This document shows positions 50,070-58,946 of a DNA stretch of 64,000 nucleotides, in pieces. Every line of letters begins with the position of its first letter. Position 1 is the first letter of the stretch. The translations under genes were made by a program, and so were the position numbers. The stretch is from Actinoplanes solisilvae (GTDB lineage: Bacteria; Actinomycetota; Actinomycetes; Mycobacteriales; Micromonosporaceae). The stretch spans positions 186,001 to 250,000 of the forward strand of contig NZ_RJAC01000008.1 in assembly GCF_003999975.1 (NCBI RefSeq), written 5' to 3'. The notes beneath the pieces were generated by a model. That model saw only the letters and a program-made list of their open reading frames with translations. It had not been told where the DNA came from and searched no databases.

Positions 50070-51485
50070 ATGGGGGCGCCGCCGATGTCCGCTGCACGTA
50101 GGTTCGCCGTGATCTCGACATCCGAGCGCCCCACCGGGCAGCGTGTGCTGTTCCGGCAGGCGGTCGTGATGGGCGGCAGCATCGCGGGTCTGATGGCCGC
50201 CCGGGTCCTGAGCGGCCATGCCGAGCAGGTGCTCATCGTCGAGCGCGACGATCTGGCCGCGCTCGACCAGCCGGACGAGCGTCTGGCCGCGGGTCCTGTC
50301 GAGCCGCGGCCGGGGGTTCCGCAGGGCAGCCAGGTGCACGCCCTGCTCCCGTCGGGCCTGAATCAGCTCGAGCGCTGGTTCCCCGGCTTCATCGACGCGG
50401 CCCTGGCCGCCGGAGCGGTCAACCCGCCGCCCACGACCAACCGGTTCTACCTCGACGGCAAACTGCGCGCGGATCCGCCGAGCGGCCCGGCCGCCCAGGC
50501 CGGCCTCATCTCCAGCCGCCCGTTCCTCGAAGCCCTGATCCGGCACCGGGTTCTGAGCATCCCGAATGTCACGGCGATCCAGGGCCGCGCCGACGGCCTG
50601 GTCCTGGACGGCGCAAGGGTGGTCGGGGTGAAGAACAGGGACGCCGAGATCCCGGCGGATTTCGTCGTCGACGCGACCGGCCGCTCCAGCCGGCTCGGCG
50701 ACTGGCTCGACGGCCACGGCTTCCCCAAACCGCCGATGCAGCGCATGGGCATCAAGCTCAACTACGCCACCGCGCTGTTCTCCCGCCCGGCCGACGCCGA
50801 GGTGTGGACCTGCATCTCGATCGCCAACCCCGGTCCCGGCAAGGTCGCCCGCATCGGCGGCTTCACCCCGATCGAGGGCGACCGCTGGACGGTCCTGGTC
50901 TCCGGCTACGACGGCGACCGTCCGGGGCGCGACCACGGCGAGTTCCGGCAGCGCTGCGTCGACGACTTCCCGCCCGAGTTCGGCGAGGTCGCCACCACCC
51001 GCGAACAGGTCAGCGATGTCATCACCTACCACCAGGCCGACAGCCGCCGCCGCGACTTCCACAAGCTCAGCCATTTCCCGGCGCGCCTGGTCGCGGCCGG
51101 CGACGCCGTCGCGTCGTTCAACCCGGTCTACGGCCAGGGCATGACCTCGGCGACGCTGCACGCCTCGGCGCTGTCGGAGTACCTGCGCGGCGACCCCGAC
51201 CTGAACCGCCCGGCCCGCTCCTATTTCGCGGACGTGAAGGTCGTCGTGGACGCGGCCTGGCAGGTCTCGACGATGGCCGACCTGGCTCTGCCGCACGTCG
51301 ACGGCCCCTACCCGCGCGGTTATCGGGCGCTCAAGCTGGCCAGCGGCCTGATCTTCAAGGCGTCGATGCGCGACCAGCGGGTCAATCAGCGGCTGGGCCA
51401 GGTCACCACGATGCTCGCGCACCCGAGCGCGCTGGCCGAGCCCCGGTTCCTGCTGCGGGCGCTAGCGGCCGGTGCTCGGGGCTGA
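50070..51485 (+). CDS. FAD-dependent oxidoreductase (monooxygenase/epoxidase-like)
   Basis: A protein of about 471 aa; the ATG at 50070 is chosen because GGAGGG lies 7 nt ahead. FAD-binding: AVVMGGSIAGLMAARVLSG (about 32-50), with acidic VERDDL; DG-type FVVDATGRSSRLGDWL; the second FAD motif LVAAGDAVASFNPVYGQGMT. This set matches PHBH-fold flavoproteins such as 2-polyprenyl-phenol hydroxylase and geranylgeranyl reductase relatives. It lies 39 bp after the SDR on the same strand. Its end overlaps the convergent flavoprotein gene by 24 bp. Confidence 0.87.
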   Translation: MGAPPMSAARRFAVISTSERPTGQRVLFRQAVVMGGSIAGLMAARVLSGHAEQVLIVERDDLAALDQPDERLAAGPVEPRPGVPQGSQVHALLPSGLNQLERWFPGFIDAALAAGAVNPPPTTNRFYLDGKLRADPPSGPAAQAGLISSRPFLEALIRHRVLSIPNVTAIQGRADGLVLDGARVVGVKNRDAEIPADFVVDATGRSSRLGDWLDGHGFPKPPMQRMGIKLNYATALFSRPADAEVWTCISIANPGPGKVARIGGFTPIEGDRWTVLVSGYDGDRPGRDHGEFRQRCVDDFPPEFGEVATTREQVSDVITYHQADSRRRDFHKLSHFPARLVAAGDAVASFNPVYGQGMTSATLHASALSEYLRGDPDLNRPARSYFADVKVVVDAAWQVSTMADLALPHVDGPYPRGYRALKLASGLIFKASMRDQRVNQRLGQVTTMLAHPSALAEPRFLLRALAAGARG

Positions 51486-52616
51486 CACCCAGTCGCGGCC
51501 GAACCAGCGGCGGATGCGGTCGCGGCCGAACGCGGTCTTGTCGGCGGCGAGCTCGGCGGACGGGCCGATGAGCGCGCCGATCGGGCGCTGCCCGGCGACG
51601 AACTTCACGTCGACCTTCGCCACCTGGTCGGTGCCGAACTCGAGGTAGCAGACGCCGCGGCCGTCGTACTCGGTGCCGTCGGGCGAGCCGTGCAGCGACG
51701 CCAGGATGCGCGCGGCGACCACGGACGCCTGGCCCTCGGCGAACACTCCGGCTTTGGGTGTGCCGACGCTGGTGACATCGCCCACGGCGTACACCTGGGG
51801 GTAGGCGGTTTCGAGGGTCAACGGGTCGACCGGGATCCAGCCGTCGACGGTCATGCCCGATTCGGCCACGACCCGGGGCGCCTTGTGCTGCGGCACCCCG
51901 AGGAACAGATCGTACGGAAGCTCGGTGTCATCGCTGAGGATGGCGACCTTCCGAGCCGGGTCCAGGGCGCGTACGAGCCGTTCGGGCACCCAGTCGATGC
52001 CACGTTCCTCGAAGGCGGCGAGCACGGCGATCGACGCGTCGGGCGACGGAGGGATCGGCGTCCCGAGCGGCATGACCAGCGTGATGTCGGCCGGCAGCCC
52101 GCGCGAGGTCAGGTATTCGTGGGTGAGCAGCGCGGTCTCGCTCGGCGCGGGCGGGCACTTGAACGGCGTCGACGTGACCGCCACGACGACCCGGCCGCCC
52201 GGGAACTCGGCCAGCGCGTCGGCGGCGGCGAACGCGCCCGGCACGGTGTAGAACTCGTGGCCGCCCTCGAGCAGCCCCGGCGTCGCCGACGGGTCAAGGT
52301 CGGCCCCGAGCGCGACGACGAGAACGTCCGCCTCGAACGGGCCCGCGCTGGTCTCCACACGGCGAGTCACCGGGTCGATGGCGGTGATCTCGGCGCTCAC
52401 GAACCGTACGCCCGGATTGACCAGATCGGCGTAGCCGTGCAGCACCTGGTCGGGCGCGGCCCGGCCGAACATCACGTCGAGCTTCGAGTAACCGAAGACG
52501 AACCCCTCGGCCCGGTCGACGAGGATGACCTCGAGGCTCTCGGGGGAAGCGGCCAGAGTCGTCGCCAGCTCGAGGCCGCCGAACCCGGCGCCGAGCACCA
52601 CCACACGCGTTGTCAC
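51462..52616 (-). CDS. FAD-dependent NADH:quinone / sulfide:quinone oxidoreductase-like protein
   Basis: A 384-aa protein from a GTG start. N-terminal FAD site VVVLGAGFGGLELATTLA, then LVVALGADLD, and the second FAD motif YPQVYAVGDVTSVGTPKAG (about 285). The lone TPFKCPPAPSE cysteine (about 158) and absence of a C-terminal membrane anchor resemble sulfide:quinone oxidoreductase-like and NDH-2-like proteins. The electron acceptor is probably membrane quinone; the donor is unknown. It is divergent from the NAD(P)-binding protein at 52722. Confidence 0.83.
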   Translation of the reverse strand: MTTRVVVLGAGFGGLELATTLAASPESLEVILVDRAEGFVFGYSKLDVMFGRAAPDQVLHGYADLVNPGVRFVSAEITAIDPVTRRVETSAGPFEADVLVVALGADLDPSATPGLLEGGHEFYTVPGAFAAADALAEFPGGRVVVAVTSTPFKCPPAPSETALLTHEYLTSRGLPADITLVMPLGTPIPPSPDASIAVLAAFEERGIDWVPERLVRALDPARKVAILSDDTELPYDLFLGVPQHKAPRVVAESGMTVDGWIPVDPLTLETAYPQVYAVGDVTSVGTPKAGVFAEGQASVVAARILASLHGSPDGTEYDGRGVCYLEFGTDQVAKVDVKFVAGQRPIGALIGPSAELAADKTAFGRDRIRRWFGRDWVSAPSTGR

Positions 52617-52721
52617 CTGCGCAGACTATCCGGCCTGTCGCCCGCGCCACACGCTGTCACGTTCGGTTTCGCCCCCTCGTCCTTGCTGCGAACACCGACA
52701 CGACGGGAAGGACGAGACGCA

Positions 52722-53441
52722 ATGAGGATGGCGGTGGCCGGAGGAACCGGCTGGGTCGGCAAGCTGGTCGTGGCCGAGGCGCGACGGCGCGGGCACGAGG
52801 TCGCGGTGATCTCGCGCTCCCACGGCGTCGACCTGACGACCGGGGCGGGCCTCGACGACGCGCTGCGGGGCTCCGACGTCGTGATCGACGTGACCAACAT
52901 CGAGACCCTCAGCGGCAAGACCGCGACCGAGTTCTTCGAGACCGAGACGCAGACCCTTCTCGCGGCCGAGACCAAGGCGGGCGTACGACACCACGTCGTC
53001 CTCTCCATCGTCGGTGTGGACCGGGTCGGCACCGGCTATTACACCGCGAAGCGCCGTCAGGAGGAGCTCGCGCTGGCCGGGCCGATCCCCGCGACGGTGC
53101 TGCGGGCCACGCAGTTCTACGAGTTCGCCGAGCAGATGCTGGGCCGTGTCCCCGGCCCGGTGAAGCTCGCGCCGTCGATGCTGACCCGGCCGGTCGCCGC
53201 CGCCGACGTCGCCGCCGAGCTGGTCGGACTCGCCGAGGGTCCCGCTCAGGGGCACGCCCGCGATCTGGCCGGCCCCGAGGTGCTGAAGATGCCGGACATG
53301 ATGCGCCGGCTGGCCAAGGGCAAGCTCGTGCTGACCGTTCCGGCCGGTAAGGCGATGGCGAGCGGCGGCCTGCTGCCCGCGGGCGAGTTCACCAGCGGCA
53401 AGATCACCTTCGAGCAGTGGGCGGCCGCCCGGGCCGGGTAG
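52722..53441 (+). CDS. NAD(P)H-binding atypical SDR
   Basis: A 239-aa protein with GGAAGGA ahead of its ATG (a second ATG lies at 52728). N-terminal dinucleotide site MAVAGGTGWVGKLVVAEARR, then VVIDVTNIETLSG, HHVVLSIVGVDRVGTGYYTA and VLRATQFYEFAEQML. This is the NmrA/YtfG-like pattern, which may act as reductase or redox sensor. The enoyl-CoA hydratase gene follows 11 bp later on the same strand. Confidence 0.85.
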   Translation: MRMAVAGGTGWVGKLVVAEARRRGHEVAVISRSHGVDLTTGAGLDDALRGSDVVIDVTNIETLSGKTATEFFETETQTLLAAETKAGVRHHVVLSIVGVDRVGTGYYTAKRRQEELALAGPIPATVLRATQFYEFAEQMLGRVPGPVKLAPSMLTRPVAAADVAAELVGLAEGPAQGHARDLAGPEVLKMPDMMRRLAKGKLVLTVPAGKAMASGGLLPAGEFTSGKITFEQWAAARAG

Positions 53442-53452
53442 GGTCGCTGCTC

Positions 53453-54223
53453 GTGCCAGAGATCGTCACGGAGACGCGCGACGGCGTCGGGCGGGTCACG
53501 ATGAGCAACCCCGCCCGGCGTAACGCGCTGTCGACCGCCATGCTCGCCGCGCTCGACACCGCCGTACGCGGAATGGACGCCGACCCCGCCGTGCGCACCA
53601 TCGTGCTGTGCGGCGCCGGGGACACGTTCACGGCCGGCGCGGACATCTCGGAGTTCGCGGCCCACCACGACTCGTCCGCCGCCCGCGAAACCTGGGAGCG
53701 CACGCTGACCGGGCTGTTCGAGACGCTGAGCGGACTGACCACGCCGCTGATCGCGATGATCCGCGGCCACTGCTTCGGGGCGGGCATGGCGCTGGCGCTC
53801 AGCGCGGACATCCGCGTAGCCGCTTCGGGCAGCCGTTTCGCGATCCCCGCGGCCCGGCTCGGCATCGGCTATCCGTTCGCGCTCGCGCAGACACTCGTCC
53901 ACGTGGTCGGACCGGCCAACGCCGCCGACATGCTGTACACCGCGAGGGCGTACGCGGACTCGGAAGCCCTGTCGGCCGGCCTGGTCAACCGCCTGGTCCC
54001 CGACGCCGAACTCGAGTCCGACGTGCAACGCACCGCGGCCGCGATCGCCGCGAACGCGCCCCTGGCCGTGCGCGCCGCCAAGGCGGCAATCAAGGCCGCG
54101 GCCCACCCGTCGCTGGTCGAACGGGCCCACGAGCTGATCGCCGCGACGGTCGGCTCCCACGACGAACGCGAAGGCCAGCGGGCGTTCATGCAGAGACGCG
54201 CGCCGTCCTTCGAGGACCGTTAA
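53453..54223 (+). CDS. Enoyl-CoA hydratase/isomerase family protein
   Basis: A 256-aa crotonase-fold protein; the GTG at 53453 gives the family start ([20 protein letters not shown]). Oxyanion-hole regions: [13 protein letters not shown] (about 63) and [20 protein letters not shown] (about 101-120), followed by [14 protein letters not shown]. The last helices include [20 protein letters not shown]. It probably acts on short or medium acyl-CoA. It is in line with the SDR upstream and the nucleotidyltransferase downstream. Confidence 0.87.
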   Translation: MPEIVTETRDGVGRVTMSNPARRNALSTAMLAALDTAVRGMDADPAVRTIVLCGAGDTFTAGADISEFAAHHDSSAARETWERTLTGLFETLSGLTTPLIAMIRGHCFGAGMALALSADIRVAASGSRFAIPAARLGIGYPFALAQTLVHVVGPANAADMLYTARAYADSEALSAGLVNRLVPDAELESDVQRTAAAIAANAPLAVRAAKAAIKAAAHPSLVERAHELIAATVGSHDEREGQRAFMQRRAPSFEDR

Positions 54224-54234
54224 GGTCGCTCTCC

Positions 54235-54987
54235 ATGGATGTCGCCGCCACGTTCCTCGCCGAGATCGACGCCCGTCAGCCCGGCGCGCTCGAAGGCCTG
54301 TTCCTGCACGGCTCACTCGGCTGGGGCGAGTTCTACGAGGGCAGCGACGTCGACTTCGTCGGGGTGTGGGCGCAGCCGCCCGACCACGCCGCGCTCGCCG
54401 CCGCGCACGAGGCCACCAAGGGCCGGCACCCGTCGGTGGTCTTCGACGGCTTCCACTGCTCGGCTCTCGACCTGGCCGGCTCGGCACTGGCCGTGGGCCG
54501 CCGCCCCGCGTTCTTCCAGGGCACGTTCGACCCCTCCGGCAAGATCGATATCAACCCGGTGACCTGGCACGAGCTCGCCGAGCGGGCCGTCGTCATTCGC
54601 GGGCCGCTGCCACCGGTCCACACCGACAAGGCCGAGCTCCGCGACTTCACGCGCGACAACCTGGACACGTACTGGCGCTCGACGATCACGCAGGTCGAAG
54701 AGGCCGGCATCGCTGCTTTCGGGCGGCACGACCCGTCGATCGCCTGGGTCGTGCTCGGCGTCGCGCGCCTGCACCACCTGCTGGCCAAAGACGAGCTCAC
54801 TTCCAAGAGCGGAGCCGGCCGCTACATCCTCGAAGACATGGACCCGCGCTGGCACCGCCTGGCCACCGATGCCCTGCGCATCCGCGAACGCCCCACCGGC
54901 AGGTCCCCCTACGACGACCTGGCCTACCGAGGTCAGGAGGCGTACGACTTCCTCCGCTGGACAGTCGCCGACGGCGTCGGCCGGTAG
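54235..54987 (+). CDS. Aminoglycoside adenylyltransferase-like nucleotidyltransferase
   Basis: A 250-aa protein with an N-terminal nucleotidyltransferase motif [20 protein letters not shown] (GS-x-GxxxxxSDxD, about 22-41) and a C-terminal helical DUF4111-like domain ([20 protein letters not shown] and [18 protein letters not shown]). That layout is that of AadA/ANT(3'')-type enzymes, but sequence wording is divergent, so streptomycin/spectinomycin resistance is only a possibility. It starts 11 bp after the enoyl-CoA hydratase stop. Confidence 0.75.
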   Translation: MDVAATFLAEIDARQPGALEGLFLHGSLGWGEFYEGSDVDFVGVWAQPPDHAALAAAHEATKGRHPSVVFDGFHCSALDLAGSALAVGRRPAFFQGTFDPSGKIDINPVTWHELAERAVVIRGPLPPVHTDKAELRDFTRDNLDTYWRSTITQVEEAGIAAFGRHDPSIAWVVLGVARLHHLLAKDELTSKSGAGRYILEDMDPRWHRLATDALRIRERPTGRSPYDDLAYRGQEAYDFLRWTVADGVGR

Positions 54988-55025
54988 GCGCAACTCCGAA
55001 CGCCGCGTCCAGGGTGACGGGCGCT

Positions 55026-55042
55026 TACCGCTGCCAGCGGTA
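55026..55042. terminator. Short hairpin after the nucleotidyltransferase gene
   Basis: A perfect 7-bp stem TACCGCT / AGCGGTA with loop GCC lies 39 bp beyond the stop codon. There is no T-run; it is a plausible actinobacterial terminator. Confidence 0.45.
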
Positions 55043-55047
55043 GGGCG

Positions 55048-55150
55048 TTGTTGTCGAGACGTTGATCAGGCCGGATCGTTCAAGGATGGGACGGGAGTCG
55101 CTGCGAAGCTGCTCGTCGTAGGCCGCCAGAAGATGCGCCGTGTTGATCAT
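55048..55150 (-). pseudogene. N-terminal stub resembling a GNAT acetyltransferase
   Basis: From an ATG at 55150 the minus strand reads MINTAHLLAAYDEQLRSDSR then PILERSGLINVS. The first part resembles the usual opening (xxLLxAYDEQLR) of a GNAT subfamily in actinobacteria. No further domain follows, so it is a decayed fragment or chance. Confidence 0.3.
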
Positions 55151-55245
55151 GGCCGTCACAGTGGGTCCGGCGAGGCCGCGGAAGCAACTCTTTCCAGCCG
55201 GCATCCAACGACCGCGGCGAACATTGACTTACTTCACTTCTTGTA

Positions 55246-55276
55246 TTGACGAATATTAGTAAACCTTCCTAATATT
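55246..55276 (+). promoter_or_regulatory. Chitinase promoter overlapped by an inverted repeat
   Basis: TTGACG (55246-55251), 18-nt spacer, TAATAT (55270-55275) form a strong promoter. A perfect inverted repeat AATATTAG (55252-55259) / CTAATATT (55269-55276), with a 9-nt centre TAAACCTTC, fills the spacer and covers the -10. A repressor bound there would block transcription of the GH18 gene. Confidence 0.6.
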
Positions 55277-55340
55277 TGGTGGCCCGGTAGTCATCCCCAC
55301 GGCGCACCCCCCGCGCCGGACATGAAGGGTCACCATCCCC

Positions 55341-56690
55341 ATGACCATCTCGAAAAGGTGGGCGGCCGCGCTCGTTGCCGCCGTCGGCACGCTCACCGCA
55401 CTCTCGGTCCCCAGCCAAGCCCAGGCCGCCGTCCTGCCCAACGGATTCAAGAGCGTCGGCTACATGCCGTCGTGGGCCGGCAGCGTCACCAGCATCCAGT
55501 ACTCGAAGCTGACCCACATCAACTACTCGTTCGCGCTTCCCAACTCGAACGGCACCCTCCAGCCGATCGAGAACACGGCGAAGCTCCAGCAGCTCGTCAC
55601 CCTCGGCCACCAGAACAACGTCAAGGTCTCGCTGGCCATCGGCGGCTGGAACGACGGCAACGACTCCGCCTTCGAGTCGTTCGCCGCGAGCGCCGGCGGC
55701 CGCACCACGTTCACCAACAGCGTCATGAGCGTCGTACGGCAGTACGGCCTCGACGGCGTCGACATCGACTGGGAATACCCCGACCCGGGCCAGTCCGGCA
55801 ACAACTACACGGCCCTGATGCAGCAGCTCAGCACGGCCCTGCACAACGAGGGCAAGCTGCTCACCGCCGCGGTCGTCAGCGAGGGCGGCACGGCCAACGG
55901 CGTACAGCCCGCGGTCTTCGGCGTCGTCGACTGGCTCAACATCATGGCGTACGACGGTGGCAGCCCCCACGCGAACTACGACTGGTCGATCAACGCCGCG
56001 AACTTCTGGAAGAACCGCGGCCTGCCCAAGGCCAAGACCGTCCTCGGCGTGCCGTTCTACAGCCGCCCCGGATACCTGACCTACGCGCAGCTCGTCGCGC
56101 AGGACCCGGCCAACGCCAACCGCGACTGCACCCCGTCCGGCGAGTGCTACAACGGCATCCCGACGATCAAGCGCAAGACGCAGTGGGCCCTGGCCAACGC
56201 CGGCGGCATCATGAACTGGGAGCTCTCGCAGGACGCGACCGGCGCCAACTCGCTGGTCAGCGCCATCTACGACACTGTCATGGGCGGCACCACTCCCCCG
56301 CCGACCGGTCGCACCGGCCGCATCACGGGCATCGGCGGCAAATGCGTCGACATCGCCTCGGCCAGCAGCGCCAACGGCACCGCCGTCCAGCTCTACGACT
56401 GCAACGGCACCACCGCCCAGACGTGGACGGTCGGCACCGACGGCACCATCCGCGGCCTGGGCAAGTGCCTCGACGTCGCCGCCGCCGGCACCGCGAACGG
56501 CTCGCTCGTGCAGATCTACGACTGCAACGGCACCGGCGCCCAGCAGTGGCAGGCGCAATCCAACGGCACCCTGCGCAACCCGACCAGCAACAAGTGCCTC
56601 GACGCCTCCAACAACTCCTCCGCCAACGGCACCCGCCTGCAGATCTGGGACTGCTTCGCCGGCGCCAACCAGCGCTGGGTCCTGCCCTGA
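55341..56690 (+). CDS. Secreted GH18 chitinase with ricin-type (CBM13) domain
   Basis: A 449-aa protein. Signal peptide MTISKRWAAALVAAVGTLTA with cleavage near AQA-AV. The GH18 catalytic domain covers about 34-310: KVSLAIGGWNDGND (substrate strand), the catalytic DGVDIDWEYPDPG (DxxDxDxE, general acid Glu near 140), WLNIMAYDGG and the closing GGIMNWELSQD. A TTPPPTGRTG linker leads to a C-terminal beta-trefoil (about 325-449) with three repeats (KCVDIASASSANGTAVQLYD, KCLDVAAAGTANGSLVQIYD, KCLDASNNSS) ending in QxW. It hydrolyses chitin outside the cell. A promoter with dyad lies upstream and a terminator downstream. Confidence 0.95.
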   Translation: MTISKRWAAALVAAVGTLTALSVPSQAQAAVLPNGFKSVGYMPSWAGSVTSIQYSKLTHINYSFALPNSNGTLQPIENTAKLQQLVTLGHQNNVKVSLAIGGWNDGNDSAFESFAASAGGRTTFTNSVMSVVRQYGLDGVDIDWEYPDPGQSGNNYTALMQQLSTALHNEGKLLTAAVVSEGGTANGVQPAVFGVVDWLNIMAYDGGSPHANYDWSINAANFWKNRGLPKAKTVLGVPFYSRPGYLTYAQLVAQDPANANRDCTPSGECYNGIPTIKRKTQWALANAGGIMNWELSQDATGANSLVSAIYDTVMGGTTPPPTGRTGRITGIGGKCVDIASASSANGTAVQLYDCNGTTAQTWTVGTDGTIRGLGKCLDVAAAGTANGSLVQIYDCNGTGAQQWQAQSNGTLRNPTSNKCLDASNNSSANGTRLQIWDCFAGANQRWVLP

Positions 56691-56705
56691 CCTGACCGTT
56701 CATCG

Positions 56706-56735
56706 GCCCGCCCCTCGTACGGGGGGCGGGCTTTT
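56706..56735 (+). terminator. Rho-independent terminator of the chitinase gene
   Basis: A perfect 9-bp stem GCCCGCCCC / GGGGCGGGC with an 8-nt loop, then TTTT, begins 15 bp after the chitinase stop. Confidence 0.85.
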
Positions 56736-56771
56736 GTCAACCACACAACCGTCCCCAGCGGGCGACGCTCA

Positions 56772-58946
56772 CTAGAACCGGCCTACCTCGTGCAGCATTT
56801 TCTCCAGGATCTCCCTGGTGTGTTCGGCCGGCTCGGCTTTCAGACAGACCCGTTCCAACACCCTCGCGTACTGTTCGACGTCCTTGCGCTGGTCCAGATA
56901 GATCGCGCTGGTGAGCTGCTCGAGATAGACCACGTCCGGCAACTCGGGCTCCGGAAACCGGAGGATCGCGAACGAGCTGCTCGCCGCAGAATGTCCACTG
57001 TCGTAGAACGGGATGATCTGCAGGCGCACGTTCGGCATCTCCGACGCCTGGATGAGGAACTCGATCTGATCTTTCATCACGTCGACGCCACCTATCGGCC
57101 GGCGCAGCACGGCCTCGTCGATGACCGCCCACAAATGCGGTCCACCGGGCCGGTGCAGAATCTGCTGCCGCTGACGGCGCAGCTCGACCCGCTTGTCGAT
57201 CTCGTCCGGCATGACACCGGCATGACCGAGCATGATGATCGAGCGGGCGTAGTCCGGCGTCTGCAGCAAGCCCGGCACAAACTGAATCTCGTAGACGCGG
57301 ATCAGCCTGGCCGCCGCCTCGAGACCCAGATAGGACTGGAACCAGCCGGGCATGACGTCACTGAACTGCTGCCACCAACCTCCGGTATTGGCCTGGCGGG
57401 CCAGCACGAGCAGCGCCTCACGCTCGTTGCCGTCGCTCACTCCATAGAGGCTCAGCAGGTCGCTGACGTCGCGCTCCTTGAAGCTGACGCGGCCGAGCTC
57501 CATCCGGCTGATCTTGGAGGCGGAAGCCCGGATTTCCCACCCGGCGTCTTCACGAGTGATGGCCTTGGCCTCGCGCAGGCGACGGAGTTGAGTCCCGAGC
57601 AGGATACGAAGCACGGTCGGGCCGCCGTCGGGGACGCCACTCGCTTGTTCCCTGGGCCGCTCGCTCGGGACCGCGCCGGCTTGCCGGTCGTGGCCGACCG
57701 CGGGCCATTCCCCGGTCCATCGCCGCAGGCGACGCACGGTGGCGGCGTCCAATCCCGCGTAGACGGCCCGGCGGACCAGGTCGTGTTCGAATGACAAACC
57801 CTGGGGGCCCCGTACGAGTATCCCGGCCGAGACCGCCTCCTCGATCAGCTCGAACAATTGGCCCACCGGGGCGCCGCCCAGCCGGCGAGCGACGGCAAGG
57901 TCGAGTGGTTGCAGAACCGAGGTGACACGCAGCAGCCACTGACTGCGCTCGGGTCGGTCGCGTAGCCCGTCCTGAACCGTCTCCACCAACAACGGCGGCA
58001 ACTCTTCGCCGAGAAGAACAGCGGTTCTCGCGTCGACCGAGAGTTGCCCGGTCGCCAGCAAGGAGGACACCAACTGCTCGATCCGTGAAGGCAGACCGCC
58101 GCTGATGGCCGCGAGTGCCCGTACGGTGTCGTCCACGACCACGCCGAGAAGGTCGGCGCACAGCAGAGAGGCCGCGTAGTAGTGCAAGAGCACCAGCTCC
58201 ATACGGTCAGCGCCGTTCGCAACGAGCCAGTCGAGCGTTTGTGAACCCGCCGTTGGGGCTGCTGATCGTCGGCGAGCGAACAACCAGCGCACCGGTGAGG
58301 AGACGAGAGCGGGGACGAGTTTCCGGACTGCCAGAGCGCTGAGCCTGTCCATCCAGTGCGCGTCATCGACGATGATGAGCAGGGGCCGCGCAGCCGTGTA
58401 TCGCGCCAACGACTCTTGAATTCTGTGAATCCTGGAGTCCGCATCGAGTCGCGGGTCCTGCGGCTGAGCCAGCCAGTCGAACGAGCTAGACGGCGGAGTG
58501 GAGGCCAGTAATGCCTGACTGAGCGTGGCCAGCGGTGCCTCCTGGTCGTGCTGGGAGCTCTGCAGGGCGGCGACGGAGATGTCCCGCTCCTCCGCAAGGA
58601 CTGCCGCCGCTCGCAACAACCGGGATTTGCCGATACCGGCCTCCCCGGACACGACGAGGCAGCCGCCCGTTCCCCCCGCCGTCTCCTCCAGGGCCCGACG
58701 GATCTGTTCTGTCTCCTTCGCACGCCCGACGAGATACCCGCTCGGCTGCGACCGCGCGTGACCGAGGCCGCTGACAGTCCGGCCGACCACCGCCGGCCTG
58801 ACGGATGCAGCGGCGGAGGCACGACGTACACGCTCGAGGTCGGCCGCAGAGGTTCGCTGACGCAGTTGGGAGGCTCCCGGGCGGCCGAGGGAAGAACGTT
58901 GCAGCAGCCGCTCGAAGCTCTCGAACTGCTCCTCATTGCTGTTCAC
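56772..58946 (-). CDS. Fusion protein: LAL-type ATPase + XRE HTH + DUF5753
   Basis: A protein of about 724 aa from the GTG at 58946 (GGGTGAG ahead), overlapping the sigma-like gene by 14 bp. Residues about 70-430 form a STAND/AAA ATPase like that of LAL regulators: YLVGRAKETEQIRRALEE, Walker A VVSGEAGIGKSRLL, Walker B PLLIIVDDAHWMDRLSA, and the winged-helix end FEHDLVRRAVYAGL. Then, instead of TPRs and a LuxR HTH, an XRE HTH (LLGTQLRRLREAKAITREDA, about 445) and a complete DUF5753 domain follow (PGLLQTPDYAR, DVMKDQIEFLIQASEMPNVR, then IIPFYDSGH). XRE-DUF5753 proteins (WhiJ type) normally stand alone at about 280 aa. The frame is continuous, with no break at the junction (about 57600-57650). 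Confidence 0.88.
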   Translation of the reverse strand: MNSNEEQFESFERLLQRSSLGRPGASQLRQRTSAADLERVRRASAAASVRPAVVGRTVSGLGHARSQPSGYLVGRAKETEQIRRALEETAGGTGGCLVVSGEAGIGKSRLLRAAAVLAEERDISVAALQSSQHDQEAPLATLSQALLASTPPSSSFDWLAQPQDPRLDADSRIHRIQESLARYTAARPLLIIVDDAHWMDRLSALAVRKLVPALVSSPVRWLFARRRSAAPTAGSQTLDWLVANGADRMELVLLHYYAASLLCADLLGVVVDDTVRALAAISGGLPSRIEQLVSSLLATGQLSVDARTAVLLGEELPPLLVETVQDGLRDRPERSQWLLRVTSVLQPLDLAVARRLGGAPVGQLFELIEEAVSAGILVRGPQGLSFEHDLVRRAVYAGLDAATVRRLRRWTGEWPAVGHDRQAGAVPSERPREQASGVPDGGPTVLRILLGTQLRRLREAKAITREDAGWEIRASASKISRMELGRVSFKERDVSDLLSLYGVSDGNEREALLVLARQANTGGWWQQFSDVMPGWFQSYLGLEAAARLIRVYEIQFVPGLLQTPDYARSIIMLGHAGVMPDEIDKRVELRRQRQQILHRPGGPHLWAVIDEAVLRRPIGGVDVMKDQIEFLIQASEMPNVRLQIIPFYDSGHSAASSSFAILRFPEPELPDVVYLEQLTSAIYLDQRKDVEQYARVLERVCLKAEPAEHTREILEKMLHEVGRF

